A stretch of DNA of 64,000 bases. Origin: Phaseolus vulgaris. Lineage: Eukaryota; Streptophyta; Magnoliopsida; Fabales; Fabaceae. The notes beneath the pieces are model-generated. The model was not told the origin of the DNA. It did not search any database and saw only the letters and a list, made by a program, of their open reading frames with translations. A program made the translations under genes and the position numbers. This document shows, one piece after another, positions 28,615-54,870 of this stretch; the first letter of the stretch is position 1; the number at the start of each line of letters is the position of its first letter. Location: positions 26,670,455 through 26,734,454 of the forward strand of contig NC_023751.2 of NCBI RefSeq assembly GCF_000499845.2. The letters run 5' to 3'.

Positions 28615-31600
28615 TGGCACCCTCTTTATACCCTTTGATACTGAATCATCTTGTATAGGCGCGGTTATCTACTTCGTTGGACTTTTCCCTCCGATTAGCA
28701 ATGCTGTGACCAGTTTCTTTCGCTTTTTTTGTTGTATTATTTTTTGAAATTTGTTCGGTGAGTTGTAAAATGGTTGCATGTTAAAGGATGCGAAAGGAAT
28801 AGCTTTTCGTATCACCTGTTCACTTAATACATCCCTTCCACCAACCTTCAATAAAAACAACTCTACAAGAAAATCTCTTATAATAAGTGGTGACATTCTA
28901 GTTTATTGCTGATAAAATTATTAATTGTGGGGTAGAAAATGGATCAATTAAGTTAGTTTTGTTTCACAATACAATTTTATCTTATGGTTGTGTAAGCACC
29001 CATCAAAATATTATTCAAATTATATTTGCATATATGAACTTCTACCATGGGATTCGTGCCTCCAGACCCACCTACATGCAATGCGCTTATGAACTTGATC
29101 TGTCCAACTCGAAGAAAGCTACGACTTGAAGAATGGAAAGATCATGTAGATACCTTTGAGCTTTAGATGAAGCTCAACGTGTTGCTACGACACCGCCACA
29201 AATGCTACAATGCGATCAAGTTGTATCAGCAACGTGTTCTTTCTATCATTAGACTCTCTTTATACTGTAAACATTTTTCTTCTGAAATTATAAAACAGTT
29301 CTGAATGTTATATATTTTAGTAATATAAATTTCTACTGTAAAAGTCTATAAATTCGTATTCAGTACTTAATTAAGGACTCGATCAAAGTAGAATCTATTG
29401 TATTTTATATAAGTGTGTTGGAATGCTTTCAATGTAACTTGGCCTATTGATCTTGACCAGCCTCGACAGGTTCCACAGCCAATGTAATTAGCCTTCTAAC
29501 TATTACCTCACTCTAAATTAACTATCCAACCTATATCTATATATAAAAGCTGTAATGAGCGTCTATCATTTCATGTATAGTTATAGAGAGCATTTAATGT
29601 TTATTCTACAGCGTCTAATCAGCTTTACATGGAACTCTGTTAGAAAGTTCTTTGATTAAAAACTAGTGGTTAGATAGTTAAAATCAGACTTATGAATATA
29701 TTTAGTGCGTACAAGTATGTAGTGTCTAATCAATAAATAACTAGACAATTTAAAATAAGAGTTTATAAATATGTCAAGGTTTAGTCCAAGTTTGATTATC
29801 TAGTCAAGGTTTGACCGTCTAATCTAAGTTAACCTGTCTAAAGTCATGTTAATAGTCAATTCGAGGGACTTATCTTTATTCATTTATATCGTAGATGATT
29901 TATTATTAGACTTATTAAATGATCCTTTGTTCTGAGAATGGTATAAGTTTGTAACAAAGTCAAATAAAATGTATATATATTCTAATAGAAATTGTATAAC
30001 TGTAAAATATATTAGACATTGGAATGTCTAACATGTCATATTTATAGGAAAATATTATAAATTTTGGATGTTACACTCAAGACTTGCTTGAGACTCCCAA
30101 TTTTACCTTCAAATCTCAAATTCAAGCTCCTATTCTTTAGACTGAGAATGTTCATCTAAAGGCTGATTTAGATGTTGCTAGTGCTTTACTTCAACCAACA
30201 CTTCAAGCATATGAAATATCCCTTGGAGAAGTTCCCAATTGAAGGCAATGACTACCTTTTTGCTCAATCTTAGACTCAAGTCATCTTACCCACCTCTTTT
30301 TTGCACCAATGGTGTTAACTTTAAATACGTAAACTAAGTCTAATGGTTCAGTTGTCCACCCTTTATTGATTTCTTAAAAAGGGAAGAACATAGCAATTGG
30401 GAAAATATATCTAGAAAATAAAAAGGAGGAGTACAAGTTAAAGGGAAGCTTAAGGAAGATAGATGCACAAACTTAGGGGGGAGTAATTTCAAGAATAGTA
30501 TTGTGTTTTTTGTATTAAAAAATGTAACAAACTATGTCATGAAGTACGATTCTAAGTTTTGTTCATCTTTTCAAACATACATAATATGTATCAGATGGTC
30601 AAAGAATATATCCTAATCATATAATCTGAATAATGAATATTTGTGTTATTGAAAAGTTGACAACCCATCAAATTTATGTTTATGATATTTAAAAGCTGTT
30701 AGTTTAGGGTTTAGGGTTTATCTAAAAAATATTTGTAAAAACTAGATTGTTGCTACTCTTTAAGAAAATCTCATGTTTAAATTTATTGCTTAAGAACCAT
30801 AAAAAATGAGGAGATTGTTATGCCAAAAGTCCAATGGCCCCATAATATTGATTAAGTTATTGTCACAATAAAGTAAGAAACATGAAGAAGCTTGTCCGAA
30901 GATGTGAAGATATTGTAAGACCTGAGTGCTTCGTCTACCAGATGATACATCACCTTGCAATTTTCACTTTGTTTAATAAATGGAACATTCTTCACTGCGT
31001 ACAGACCTAAAGCTTACAATTATACCTAACAAAAATATCTTTAAGTTTACTACTGCATTGCAAGGAATGTCTTCCTCTTTTGTCTACCTAGATGATTCAC
31101 ACAAAGTACAACTCTACGAATTGTAGTGAATCCTTCTTCGAATATCTATGTAAAGTTATTCGTTAAATAAGGAAACAAAAGATATATTCAACTATTTGAT
31201 GCCAAAATGTTGTCAAATTCTTTTGTAGCCTTAAAAACTTTATAGAAGAACATTATTTGTGATCTTTGTGATCACACTTTCATACAAACTTATTTGTGTT
31301 AGGCAGAAGTGACTAAGTTTCAAATAATACTCAATGTCTTCTCCATGAGTGGCTACTATTTAAAGAACATTGTCTTGGTCAGAAATGGTTGTTGTCCAAA
31401 AAATATTGTCTTAACCAGCATTTCAAATAATAATTTATATTTATCCAGGAGTGGTTAGGATCCAAACAATGGCTTATCGAAAAATGGTTGAGGTCCAAAC
31501 AATATTCAGTTTTTAGCCAAAAATGGGTGTGTTACAAACAATTATCTCTTGTTTAATGGTTAAACCAAAAAGTTGGAAAACCATGTCTCAACAATTTAAT

Positions 31601-33819
31601 TGATTAACATGTGCAATAATCAATTAAATATGAAATGTAATTCATTTCAAAATAATAATTAATTAAAAGGTTATATAATCAATTAGATATTTAGTATCAG
31701 TTTTAATTACTATTTTCTAAACTCAATAAATAAAGTACTTGGCTTGATGTTTTAAAATACACATTACGATCAAAAGCATTCAAAACGGTTTTTTCAAAGC
31801 ATTTTCTCACTCTCATTTATGCTATCAAGATTTCCTAATCAAGGTTGTGCATTATTGAGCCTTGTGTGCTTCTACTATGAACGTTTGGTAATATTTTCCT
31901 TGTATTATTTGTTGTTGTAATTGGATTATTCTAGTGTTTGGTTCTTGGTGATCAAGAGTTGATAAGGCATGCATCATTTTGTGTTGAAAATAGTTGATAG
32001 ACTTGTTTTGGTTTATATACTATTGAAAGTGTTCAAGAGTTCATTGTATTGTAATAACTTTTGAAGTTAATGGAATCAAAAAAATTAAGGTTGAATTGTT
32101 GAGAGTGAATATAGGATCTTGTTGGTCTGAACTAGTATAAAACCTCTTATGCAAATTTATTTGCTTATCTTATTCTATTTGTGATACAATCTAATCTTGT
32201 GTCAATCTTGCTTTCAATATATTTGCATTCAGTTTCTAGTCTTAAAAGAGTTTTAAAAGGAACTTCAAGAAAGAAAACTTTTATGAAAAAGATTGAAAAA
32301 CAATTCACCCCTATAGGTTTCAAATAGTCTCATATATTATATTAGTTTAGGCATCTAAATTGGGCAAAATAGAGAAGATTTAGTCTTAAAAACTACTTTT
32401 TCCACTTAGAATGATACTTTGATGCATTAAATGATCTTATGGTCAAATTATTGGAATCTTGTAGGAATTAAAGGAAAAAGAGCAACAAAAAGATAACAGT
32501 GAAATTAAGACCATCCACTGAGTGTAAGCATGGAGCGGTGAGTGGATTAATGGCAAAGGACACAGTTGAGGTCCATATACAATAATTGGAAATGATATCA
32601 ACAGTTAATGTATGTAATATTTACTCTAAAGTATTCTATTATCAATTTACATTTGGGATTTTAAAATATGATCTGTATTTACATCATGTTACTTTGGGAT
32701 TTTAACAAAAATATTTCCAAAAAAAATGAAGTTCTAATTTTGCATAAAATAAAAAATCTATTATATTTGAAAAATAATAAAAATCCTGTGACCATAATTA
32801 ATTGACTTGTATTGTAGGGTAAACAACATGTATACTTACATATCAAAATATAAATATTTGTCAAACCAAAATATTAATTGGATTAGGAGGTACTGAAACA
32901 AATAAGTATAAAGCTTGAAACATGTGTGTAATACTCTGGTGAATATATTTAAATATTTCTTTGTAATGTAATTCAAATCATAATAACATGTGTTGATCAA
33001 ATCGGTGAATTGCTCTAAGATTTTGGATTGTGGTATATTTGAGAATGTTGGTGATCGTGGTATCAAGTGTGCAGGAATAAACAAACAACACAGAATGCAC
33101 ATGGAAGAAAGAACACAAAAATAGTTTGAGAAAAGAATTCTCTTTATACTAGATGAGTCTACTGGATGGCTACAGAATTGCAATCAACAGAGGAAAAAAA
33201 TGTGAGAGATTCACTTAGAGGATTGCAACAAACGCTCCAAGAATTACAAACTTCTTGTATACTAGTTAGTTACACAAGCAACCTTATATATAATGGGCCT
33301 GCAAAGATAGTTGACAGAAAATAACTAACTCCTAAGTAACTAAAGAAATATCAAAAAACATCTTCAAATCATTGGACGACTTCAGCTATTGAGCATGTCT
33401 AACATATGAAGAAGATTCTAAGGCATAAACTCAGAATATTTAAAAACTTCAAATAGGAAGTTATATTTTAAAATGAAACAGTTGTGCTTAGGCATCACTA
33501 CACTAGCTACAATCCCTACCAGGTTGTCACTCTAGCTTGTAACAATCAGTTGTAGCATATCTAAATATTATTTAAAAAGAAAACAGAACAGCAAACCTGG
33601 AGGTCATACCAAACCCACTAAGAAAATCTAATTTAGAAAGACCAGACCGGTTAAAATGTCATAGTGCAGAAGATTTTAACTTATATTGATCTTTTTTCGC
33701 ATAATTTTGCCTGCCTGTGTATACATTCCTATTACATTTGGTTGTATATATTTACATGAGCATTGAAGATACGTTGTCAAAGCTAAACTTGTATATTTGC
33801 ATGTACTTCGGACATTTAG

Positions 33820-39447
<5,628 letters not shown>

Positions 39448-42400
39448 TTGGCACCCTTCTTTATACCCTTTGATACTGAATCATCTTGTATAGGCGGCGG
39501 TTATCTACTTCGTTGGACTTTTCCTCCTCGATTAGCATATGCTGTGACCAGTTTCTTTCGCTTTTTTTGTTGTATTATTTTTTGAAATTTTGTTCGGTGA
39601 GTTGTAAAATGGTTGCATGTTAAAGGATGCGAAAGGAATAGCTTTTTCGTATCACCTGTTCACTTAATACATCCCTTCCACCAACCCTTCAATTAAAAAC
39701 AACTCTACAAGAAAATCTCTTATAATAAGTGGTGACATTCTTAGTTTTTATTGCTGATAAAATTTATTAATTGTGGGGTAGAAAATGGATCAATTAAGTT
39801 AGTTTTGTTTCACAATACAATTTTTATCTTATGGTTGTGTAAGCACCCATCAAAATATTATTTCAAATTATATTTGCATATTATGAACTTCTACCATGGG
39901 ATTCGTGCCTCCAGACCCACCTACATGCAATGCGCTTATGAACTTGATCTTGTCCAACTCGAAGAAAGCTACGACTTTGAAGAATGGAAAGATCATGTAG
40001 ATACCTTTGAGCTTTAGATGAAGCTCAACGTGTTGCTACGACACCGCCACAAATGCTACAATGCGATCAAGTTGTATCAGCAACGTGTTCTTTCTATCAT
40101 TAGACTCTCTTTTATACTGTAAACATTTTTCTTCTGAAATTATAAAACAGTTCTGAATGTTATTATATTTTTAGTATATATTAAATTTCTACTGTAAAAG
40201 TCTATAAATTTCGTATTCAGTACTTAATTAAGGACTCGATCAAAGTAGAATCTATTTGTATTTTTATATAAGTGTGTTGGAATGCTTTCAATGTAACTTG
40301 GCCTATTGATCTTGACCAGCCTCGACAGGTTCCACAGCCAATGTAATTAGCCTTCTAACTATTACCTCACTCTAAATTAACTATCCAACCTATATCTATA
40401 TATAAAAGCTGTAATGAGCGTCTATCATTTCATGTATAGTTATAGAGAGCATTTAATGTTTATTCTACAGCGTCTAATCAGCTTTACATGGAACTCTGTT
40501 AGAAAGTTCTTTGATTAAAAACTAGTGGTTAGATAGTTTAAAATCAGACTTTATGAATATATTTTAGTGCGTACAAGTATTGTAGTGTCTAATCAATAAA
40601 TAACTAGACAATTTAAAATAAGAGTTTATAAATATGTCAAGGTTTAGTCCAAGTTTGATTATCTAGTCAAGGTTTGACCGTCTAATCTAAGTTTAACCTG
40701 TCTAAAGTCATGTTAATAGTCAATTCGAGGGACTTATCTTTATTCATTTATTATCGTAGATGATTTTATTATTTAGACTTATTAAATGATCCTTTGTTCT
40801 GAGAATGGTATAAGTTTGTAACAAAGTCAAATAAAATGTATATATATTCTAATAGAAATTTGTATAACTGTAAAATATATTAGACGATTGGAATGTCTAA
40901 CATGTCATTATTTTATAGGAAAATATTATAAATTTTTGGATGTTACACTCAAGACTTGCTTGAGACTCCCAATTTTACCTTCAAATCTCAAATTCAAGCT
41001 CCTATTCTTTAGACTGAGAATGTTCATCTAAAGGCTGATTTAGATGTTGCTAGTGCTTTACTTCAACCAACACTTCAAGCATATGAAATATCCCTTGGAG
41101 AAGTTCCCAATTGAAGGCAATGACTACCTTTTTGCTCAATCTTAGACTCAAGTCTATCTTACCCACCTCTTTTTTTGCACCAATGGTGTTAACTTTAAAT
41201 ACGTAAACTAAGTCTAATGGTTCAGTTTGTCCACCCTTTATTGATGTTTCTTAAAAAGGGAAGAACATAGCATATTGGGAAAATATATCTAGAAAATAAA
41301 AAGGAGGAGTACAAGTTAAAGGGAAGCTTTAAGGAAGATAGATGCACAAACTTAGGGGGGGAGTAATTTCAAGAATATGTATTGTGTTTTTTTGTATTTA
41401 AAAATGTAACAAACTATGTCATGAAGTACGATTCTAAGTTTTTGTTCATCTTTTCAAACATACTATAATATGTATTCAGATGGTCAAAGAATATATCCTA
41501 ATCATATAATCTGAATAATGAATATTTTGTGTTATTGAAAAGTTTGACAACCCATCAAATTTATGTTTTATGATATTTTAAAAGCTTGTTAGTTTAGGGT
41601 TTAGGGTTTATCTAAAAAATATTTGTAAAAACTAGATGTGTTGCTATCTCTTTAAGAAAATCTCATGTTTAAATTTTATTGCTTTAAGAACCATAAAAAA
41701 TGAGGAGATTGTTATGCCAAAAGTCCAATGGCCCCATAATATTGATTAAGTTATTGTCACAATAAAGTAAGAAACATGAAGAAGCTTTGTCCGAAGATGT
41801 GAAGATATTGTAAGACCTGAGTGCTTCGTCTACCAGATGATACATCACCTTGCAATTTTCACTTTGTTTAATAAATGGAACATTCTTCACTGCGTACAGA
41901 CCTAAAGCTTACAATTATACCTAACAAAAATATTCTTTAAGTTTACTACTGCATTGCAAGGAATGTCTTCCTCTTTTGTCTACCTAGATGATTCACACAA
42001 AGTACAACTCTACGAATTTGTAGTGAATCCTTCTTCGAATATCTATGTAAAGTTATTCGTTAAATAAGGAAACAAAAGATATATTCAACTATTTGATGCC
42101 AAAATGTTGTCAAATTCTTTTGTAGCCTTAAAAACTTTATAGAAGAACATTATTTTGTGATCTTTGTGATCACACTTTCATACAAACTTTATTTGTGTTA
42201 GGCAGAAGTGACTAAGTTTCAAATAATACTCAATGTCTTCTCCATGAGTGGCTACTATTTAAAGAACATTGTCTTGGTCAGAAATGGTTGTTGTCCAAAA
42301 AATATTGTCTTAACCAGCATTTCAAATAATAATTTATATTTATCCAGGAGTGGTTAGGATCCAAACAATGGCTTATCGAAAAATGGTTGAGGTCCAAACA

Positions 42401-44737
42401 ATATTCAGTTTTTAGCCAAAAATGGGTGTGTTACAAACAATTATCTCTTGTTTAATGGTTAAACCAAAAAGTTGGAAAACCATGTCTCAACAATTTAATT
42501 GATTAACATGTGCAATAATCAATTAAATATGAAATGTAATTCATTTTCAAAATAATAATTAATTAAAAGGTTATATAATCAATTAGATATTTTAGTATCA
42601 GTTTTAATTACTATTTTCTAAACTCAATAAATAAAGTACTTGGCTTGATGTTTTAAAATACACATTTACGATCAAAAGCATTCAAAACGGTTTTTTTCAA
42701 AGCATTTTCTCACTCTCATTTATGCTATCAAGATTTCCTAATCAAGGTTGTGCATTATTGAGCCTTGTGTGCTTCTACTATGAACGTTTGGTAATATTTT
42801 TCCTTGTATTATTTGTTGTTGTAATTGGATTATTCTAGTGTTTGGTTCTTGGTGATCAAGAGTTGATAAGGCATGCATCATTTTGTGTTGAAAATAGTTG
42901 ATAGACTTGTTTTGGTTTATATACTATTGAAAGTGTTCAAGAGTTCATTGTATTGTAATAACTTTTGAAGTTAATGGAATCAAAAAAATTTAAGGTTGAA
43001 TTGTTGAGAGTGAATATAGGATCTTGTTGGTCTGAACTAGTATAAAACCTCTTATGCAAATTTTATTTGCTTATCTTATTCTATTTGTGATACAATCTAA
43101 TCTTGTGTCAATCTTGCTTTCAATATATTTGCATTCAGTTTTCTAGTCTTAAAAGAGTTTTAAAAGGAACTTCAAGAAAGAAAACTTTTATGAAAAAGAT
43201 TTGAAAAACAATTCACCCCTATAGGTTTCAAATAGTCTCATATATTATATTAGTTTAGGCATCTAAATTGGGCAAAATAGAGAAGATTTAGTCTTAAAAA
43301 CTACTTTTTCCACTTAGAATGATTACTTTGATGCATTAAATGATCTTATGGTCAAATTATTGGAATCTTGTAGGAATTAAAGGAAAAAGAGCAACAAAAA
43401 GATAACAGTGAAATTAAGACCATCCACTGAGTGTAAGCATGGAGCGGTGAGTGGATTAATGGCAAAGGACACAGTTGAGGTCCATATACAATAATTGGAA
43501 ATGATATCAACAGTTAATGTATGTAATATTTACTCTAAAGTATTCTATTATCAATTTTACATTTGGGATTTTAAAATATGATCTGTATTTACATCATGTT
43601 ACTTTTGGGATTTTAACAAAAATATTTCCAAAAAAAATGAAGTTCTAATTTTTGCATAAAATAAAAAATCTATTATATTTGAAAAATAATAAAAATCCTG
43701 TGACCATAATTTAATTGACTTGTATTGTAGGGTAAACAACATGTATACTTACATATCAAAATATAAATATTTTGTCAAACCAAAATATTAATTGGATTAG
43801 GAGGTACTGAAACAAATAAGTATAAAGCTTGAAACATGTGTGTAATACTCTGGTGAATATATTTAAATATTTCTTTGTAATGTAATTCAAATCATAATAA
43901 CATGTGTTGATCAAATCGGTGAATTGCTCTAAGATTTTGGATTGTGGTATATTTGAGAATGTTGGTGATCGTGGTATCAAGTGTGCAGGAATAAACAAAC
44001 AACACAGAATGCACATGGAAGAAAGAACACAAAAATAGTTTGAGAAAAGAATTCTCTTTATACTAGATGAGTCTACTGGATGGCTACAGAATTGCAATCA
44101 ACAGAGGAAAAAAATGTGAGAGATTCACTTAGAGGATTGCAACAAACGCTCCAAGAATTACAAACTTCTTGTATACTAGTTAGTTACACAAGCAACCTTA
44201 TATATAATGGGCCTGCAAAGATAGTTGACAGAAAATAACTAACTCCTAAGTAACTAAAGAAATATCAAAAAACATCTTCAAATCATTGGACGACTTCAGC
44301 TATTGAGCATGTCTAACATATGAAGAAGATTCTAAGGCATAAACTCAGAATATTTAAAAACTTCAAATAGGAAGTTATATTTTAAAATGAAACAGTTGTG
44401 CTTAGGCATCACTACACTAGCTACAATCCCTACCAGGTTGTCACTCTAGCTTGTAACAATCAGTTGTAGCATATCTAAATATTATTTAAAAAGAAAACAG
44501 AACAGCAAACCTGGAGGTCATACCAAACCCACTAAGAAAATCTAATTTAGAAAGACCAGACCGGTTAAAATGTCATAGTGCAGAAGATTTTAACTTATAT
44601 TGATCTTTTTTTCGCATAATTTTTGCCTGCCTGTGTATACATTTCCTATTACATTTTGGTTGTATATATTTACATGAGCATTGAAGATACGTTGTCAAAG
44701 CTAAACTTGTATATTTGCATGTACTTCGGACATTTAG

Positions 44738-50371
<5,634 letters not shown>

Positions 50372-53300
50372 TTGGCACCCTTCTTTATACCCTTTGATAC
50401 TGAATCATCTTGTATAGGCGGCGGTTATCTACTTCGTTGGACTTTTCCTCCTCGATTAGCATATGCTGTGACCAGTTTCTTTCGCTTTTTTTGTTGTATT
50501 ATTTTTTGAAATTTTGTTCGGTGAGTTGTAAAATGGTTGCATGTTAAAGGATGCGAAAGGAATAGCTTTTTCGTATCACCTGTTCACTTAATACATCCCT
50601 TCCACCAACCCTTCAATTAAAAACAACTCTACAAGAAAATCTCTTATAATAAGTGGTGACATTCTTAGTTTTTATTGCTGATAAAATTTATTAATTGTGG
50701 GGTAGAAAATGGATCAATTAAGTTAGTTTTGTTTCACAATACAATTTTTATCTTATGGTTGTGTAAGCACCCATCAAAATATTATTTCAAATTATATTTG
50801 CATATTATGAACTTCTACCATGGGATTCGTGCCTCCAGACCCACCTACATGCAATGCGCTTATGAACTTGATCTTGTCCAACTCGAAGAAAGCTACGACT
50901 TTGAAGAATGGAAAGATCATGTAGATACCTTTGAGCTTTAGATGAAGCTCAACGTGTTGCTACGACACCGCCACAAATGCTACAATGCGATCAAGTTGTA
51001 TCAGCAACGTGTTCTTTCTATCATTAGACTCTCTTTTATACTGTAAACATTTTTCTTCTGAAATTATAAAACAGTTCTGAATGTTATTATATTTTTAGTA
51101 TATATTAAATTTCTACTGTAAAAGTCTATAAATTTCGTATTCAGTACTTAATTAAGGACTCGATCAAAGTAGAATCTATTTGTATTTTTATATAAGTGTG
51201 TTGGAATGCTTTCAATGTAACTTGGCCTATTGATCTTGACCAGCCTCGACAGGTTCCACAGCCAATGTAATTAGCCTTCTAACTATTACCTCACTCTAAA
51301 TTAACTATCCAACCTATATCTATATATAAAAGCTGTAATGAGCGTCTATCATTTCATGTATAGTTATAGAGAGCATTTAATGTTTATTCTACAGCGTCTA
51401 ATCAGCTTTACATGGAACTCTGTTAGAAAGTTCTTTGATTAAAAACTAGTGGTTAGATAGTTTAAAATCAGACTTTATGAATATATTTTAGTGCGTACAA
51501 GTATTGTAGTGTCTAATCAATAAATAACTAGACAATTTAAAATAAGAGTTTATAAATATGTCAAGGTTTAGTCCAAGTTTGATTATCTAGTCAAGGTTTG
51601 ACCGTCTAATCTAAGTTTAACCTGTCTAAAGTCATGTTAATAGTCAATTCGAGGGACTTATCTTTATTCATTTATTATCGTAGATGATTTTATTATTTAG
51701 ACTTATTAAATGATCCTTTGTTCTGAGAATGGTATAAGTTTGTAACAAAGTCAAATAAAATGTATATATATTCTAATAGAAATTTGTATAACTGTAAAAT
51801 ATATTAGACGATTGGAATGTCTAACATGTCATTATTTTATAGGAAAATATTATAAATTTTTGGATGTTACACTCAAGACTTGCTTGAGACTCCCAATTTT
51901 ACCTTCAAATCTCAAATTCAAGCTCCTATTCTTTAGACTGAGAATGTTCATCTAAAGGCTGATTTAGATGTTGCTAGTGCTTTACTTCAACCAACACTTC
52001 AAGCATATGAAATATCCCTTGGAGAAGTTCCCAATTGAAGGCAATGACTACCTTTTTGCTCAATCTTAGACTCAAGTCTATCTTACCCACCTCTTTTTTT
52101 GCACCAATGGTGTTAACTTTAAATACGTAAACTAAGTCTAATGGTTCAGTTTGTCCACCCTTTATTGATGTTTCTTAAAAAGGGAAGAACATAGCATATT
52201 GGGAAAATATATCTAGAAAATAAAAAGGAGGAGTACAAGTTAAAGGGAAGCTTTAAGGAAGATAGATGCACAAACTTAGGGGGGGAGTAATTTCAAGAAT
52301 ATGTATTGTGTTTTTTTGTATTTAAAAATGTAACAAACTATGTCATGAAGTACGATTCTAAGTTTTTGTTCATCTTTTCAAACATACTATAATATGTATT
52401 CAGATGGTCAAAGAATATATCCTAATCATATAATCTGAATAATGAATATTTTGTGTTATTGAAAAGTTTGACAACCCATCAAATTTATGTTTTATGATAT
52501 TTTAAAAGCTTGTTAGTTTAGGGTTTAGGGTTTATCTAAAAAATATTTGTAAAAACTAGATGTGTTGCTATCTCTTTAAGAAAATCTCATGTTTAAATTT
52601 TATTGCTTTAAGAACCATAAAAAATGAGGAGATTGTTATGCCAAAAGTCCAATGGCCCCATAATATTGATTAAGTTATTGTCACAATAAAGTAAGAAACA
52701 TGAAGAAGCTTTGTCCGAAGATGTGAAGATATTGTAAGACCTGAGTGCTTCGTCTACCAGATGATACATCACCTTGCAATTTTCACTTTGTTTAATAAAT
52801 GGAACATTCTTCACTGCGTACAGACCTAAAGCTTACAATTATACCTAACAAAAATATTCTTTAAGTTTACTACTGCATTGCAAGGAATGTCTTCCTCTTT
52901 TGTCTACCTAGATGATTCACACAAAGTACAACTCTACGAATTTGTAGTGAATCCTTCTTCGAATATCTATGTAAAGTTATTCGTTAAATAAGGAAACAAA
53001 AGATATATTCAACTATTTGATGCCAAAATGTTGTCAAATTCTTTTGTAGCCTTAAAAACTTTATAGAAGAACATTATTTTGTGATCTTTGTGATCACACT
53101 TTCATACAAACTTTATTTGTGTTAGGCAGAAGTGACTAAGTTTCAAATAATACTCAATGTCTTCTCCATGAGTGGCTACTATTTAAAGAACATTGTCTTG
53201 GTCAGAAATGGTTGTTGTCCAAAAAATATTGTCTTAACCAGCATTTCAAATAATAATTTATATTTATCCAGGAGTGGTTAGGATCCAAACAATGGCTTAT

Positions 53301-54254
53301 CGAAAAATGGTTGAGGTCCAAACAATATTCAGTTTTTAGCCAAAAATGGGTGTGTTACAAACAATTATCTCTTGTTTAATGGTTAAACCAAAAAGTTGGA
53401 AAACCATGTCTCAACAATTTAATTGATTAACATGTGCAATAATCAATTAAATATGAAATGTAATTCATTTTCAAAATAATAATTAATTAAAAGGTTATAT
53501 AATCAATTAGATATTTTAGTATCAGTTTTAATTACTATTTTCTAAACTCAATAAATAAAGTACTTGGCTTGATGTTTTAAAATACACATTTACGATCAAA
53601 AGCATTCAAAACGGTTTTTTTCAAAGCATTTTCTCACTCTCATTTATGCTATCAAGATTTCCTAATCAAGGTTGTGCATTATTGAGCCTTGTGTGCTTCT
53701 ACTATGAACGTTTGGTAATATTTTTCCTTGTATTATTTGTTGTTGTAATTGGATTATTCTAGTGTTTGGTTCTTGGTGATCAAGAGTTGATAAGGCATGC
53801 ATCATTTTGTGTTGAAAATAGTTGATAGACTTGTTTTGGTTTATATACTATTGAAAGTGTTCAAGAGTTCATTGTATTGTAATAACTTTTGAAGTTAATG
53901 GAATCAAAAAAATTTAAGGTTGAATTGTTGAGAGTGAATATAGGATCTTGTTGGTCTGAACTAGTATAAAACCTCTTATGCAAATTTTATTTGCTTATCT
54001 TATTCTATTTGTGATACAATCTAATCTTGTGTCAATCTTGCTTTCAATATATTTGCATTCAGTTTTCTAGTCTTAAAAGAGTTTTAAAAGGAACTTCAAG
54101 AAAGAAAACTTTTATGAAAAAGATTTGAAAAACAATTCACCCCTATAGGTTTCAAATAGTCTCATATATTATATTAGTTTAGGCATCTAAATTGGGCAAA
54201 ATAGAGAAGATTTAGTCTTAAAAACTACTTTTTCCACTTAGAATGATTACTTTG

Positions 54255-54870
54255 ATGCATTAAATGATCTTATGGTCAAATTATTGGAATCTTGTAGGAA
54301 TTAAAGGAAAAAGAGCAACAAAAAGATAACAGTGAAATTAAGACCATCCACTGAGTGTAAGCATGGAGCGGTGAGTGGATTAATGGCAAAGGACATATAA
54401 GTTCAAGACCTCTAAGCGTTAAGCATTTGAACAAACCGTTGAGCAGATCTGGGCCAGAAAAGAGCTCAAGCTTAAGAATGAGGTTTAAGCGAAGGCCATG
54501 AAGCGCTAAGCGAAGAGAAGCTTTGAAGTCAAGGAAAATCAATTCGATGGGATTGGTTGGAGGTGAGATAAGCACATGCAATTAATTTATCAAAAAAGAA
54601 TAAATTTGTTAAGTAGATGTCATGCGCTGATAAGTTCAACTAAACACTCATCATTATAAATAGATAGGTTTGGTTCAGAGAATGGAGGTTTTGACAAGGA
54701 GAAGAAATAAGAGGTCAAAGCTGAAGCGCATCATCCAAAGTCATATGTCCTTAATTGCTAAATATTCGATCTTGAGTTGTCTTGTAAACATTAACATGGG
54801 TAGTTAAATTTCTCTTTTTGGGATTGAAGAATAATGTAACATTTCTATGCTTTGCTATTTATAAATGCAA
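54255..54870. mobile_element. Probable retroelement fragment spanning the array's right breakpoint
   Basis: The stretch has motifs such as GAGCGGTGAGTGG and AAGCGCTAAGCG, similar to legume Ty3/gypsy LTRs. A TATA-like ATTATAAATAGATAGG lies near 54652. The array boundary at 54394 falls inside it, so units 1-3 contain only its left part while the right part occurs once. An open frame at 54276-54581 on the minus strand is non-homologous by eye. The family assignment is tentative. Confidence 0.35.

Larger units (their letters stand above)
21839..32561 (+). repeat. Tandem unit 2 (10723 bp), riddled with one-base deletions
   Basis: Collinear with the other units from ACAGTTGAGG to GGCAAAGGAC. It is about 190-200 bp shorter because of scattered deletions, mostly of one base, many in homopolymers. 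I saw few insertions and almost no substitutions. The deletions fall at similar density in exons and introns. The pattern suggests uncorrected long-read sequence, although a true pseudogene copy cannot be excluded from the sequence alone. Confidence 0.93.

Noticed and set aside
54276..54581. Minus-strand ORF of 101 codons at the array's right edge
   Set aside because: It lies across the duplication breakpoint inside repeat-like sequence and resembles no protein.
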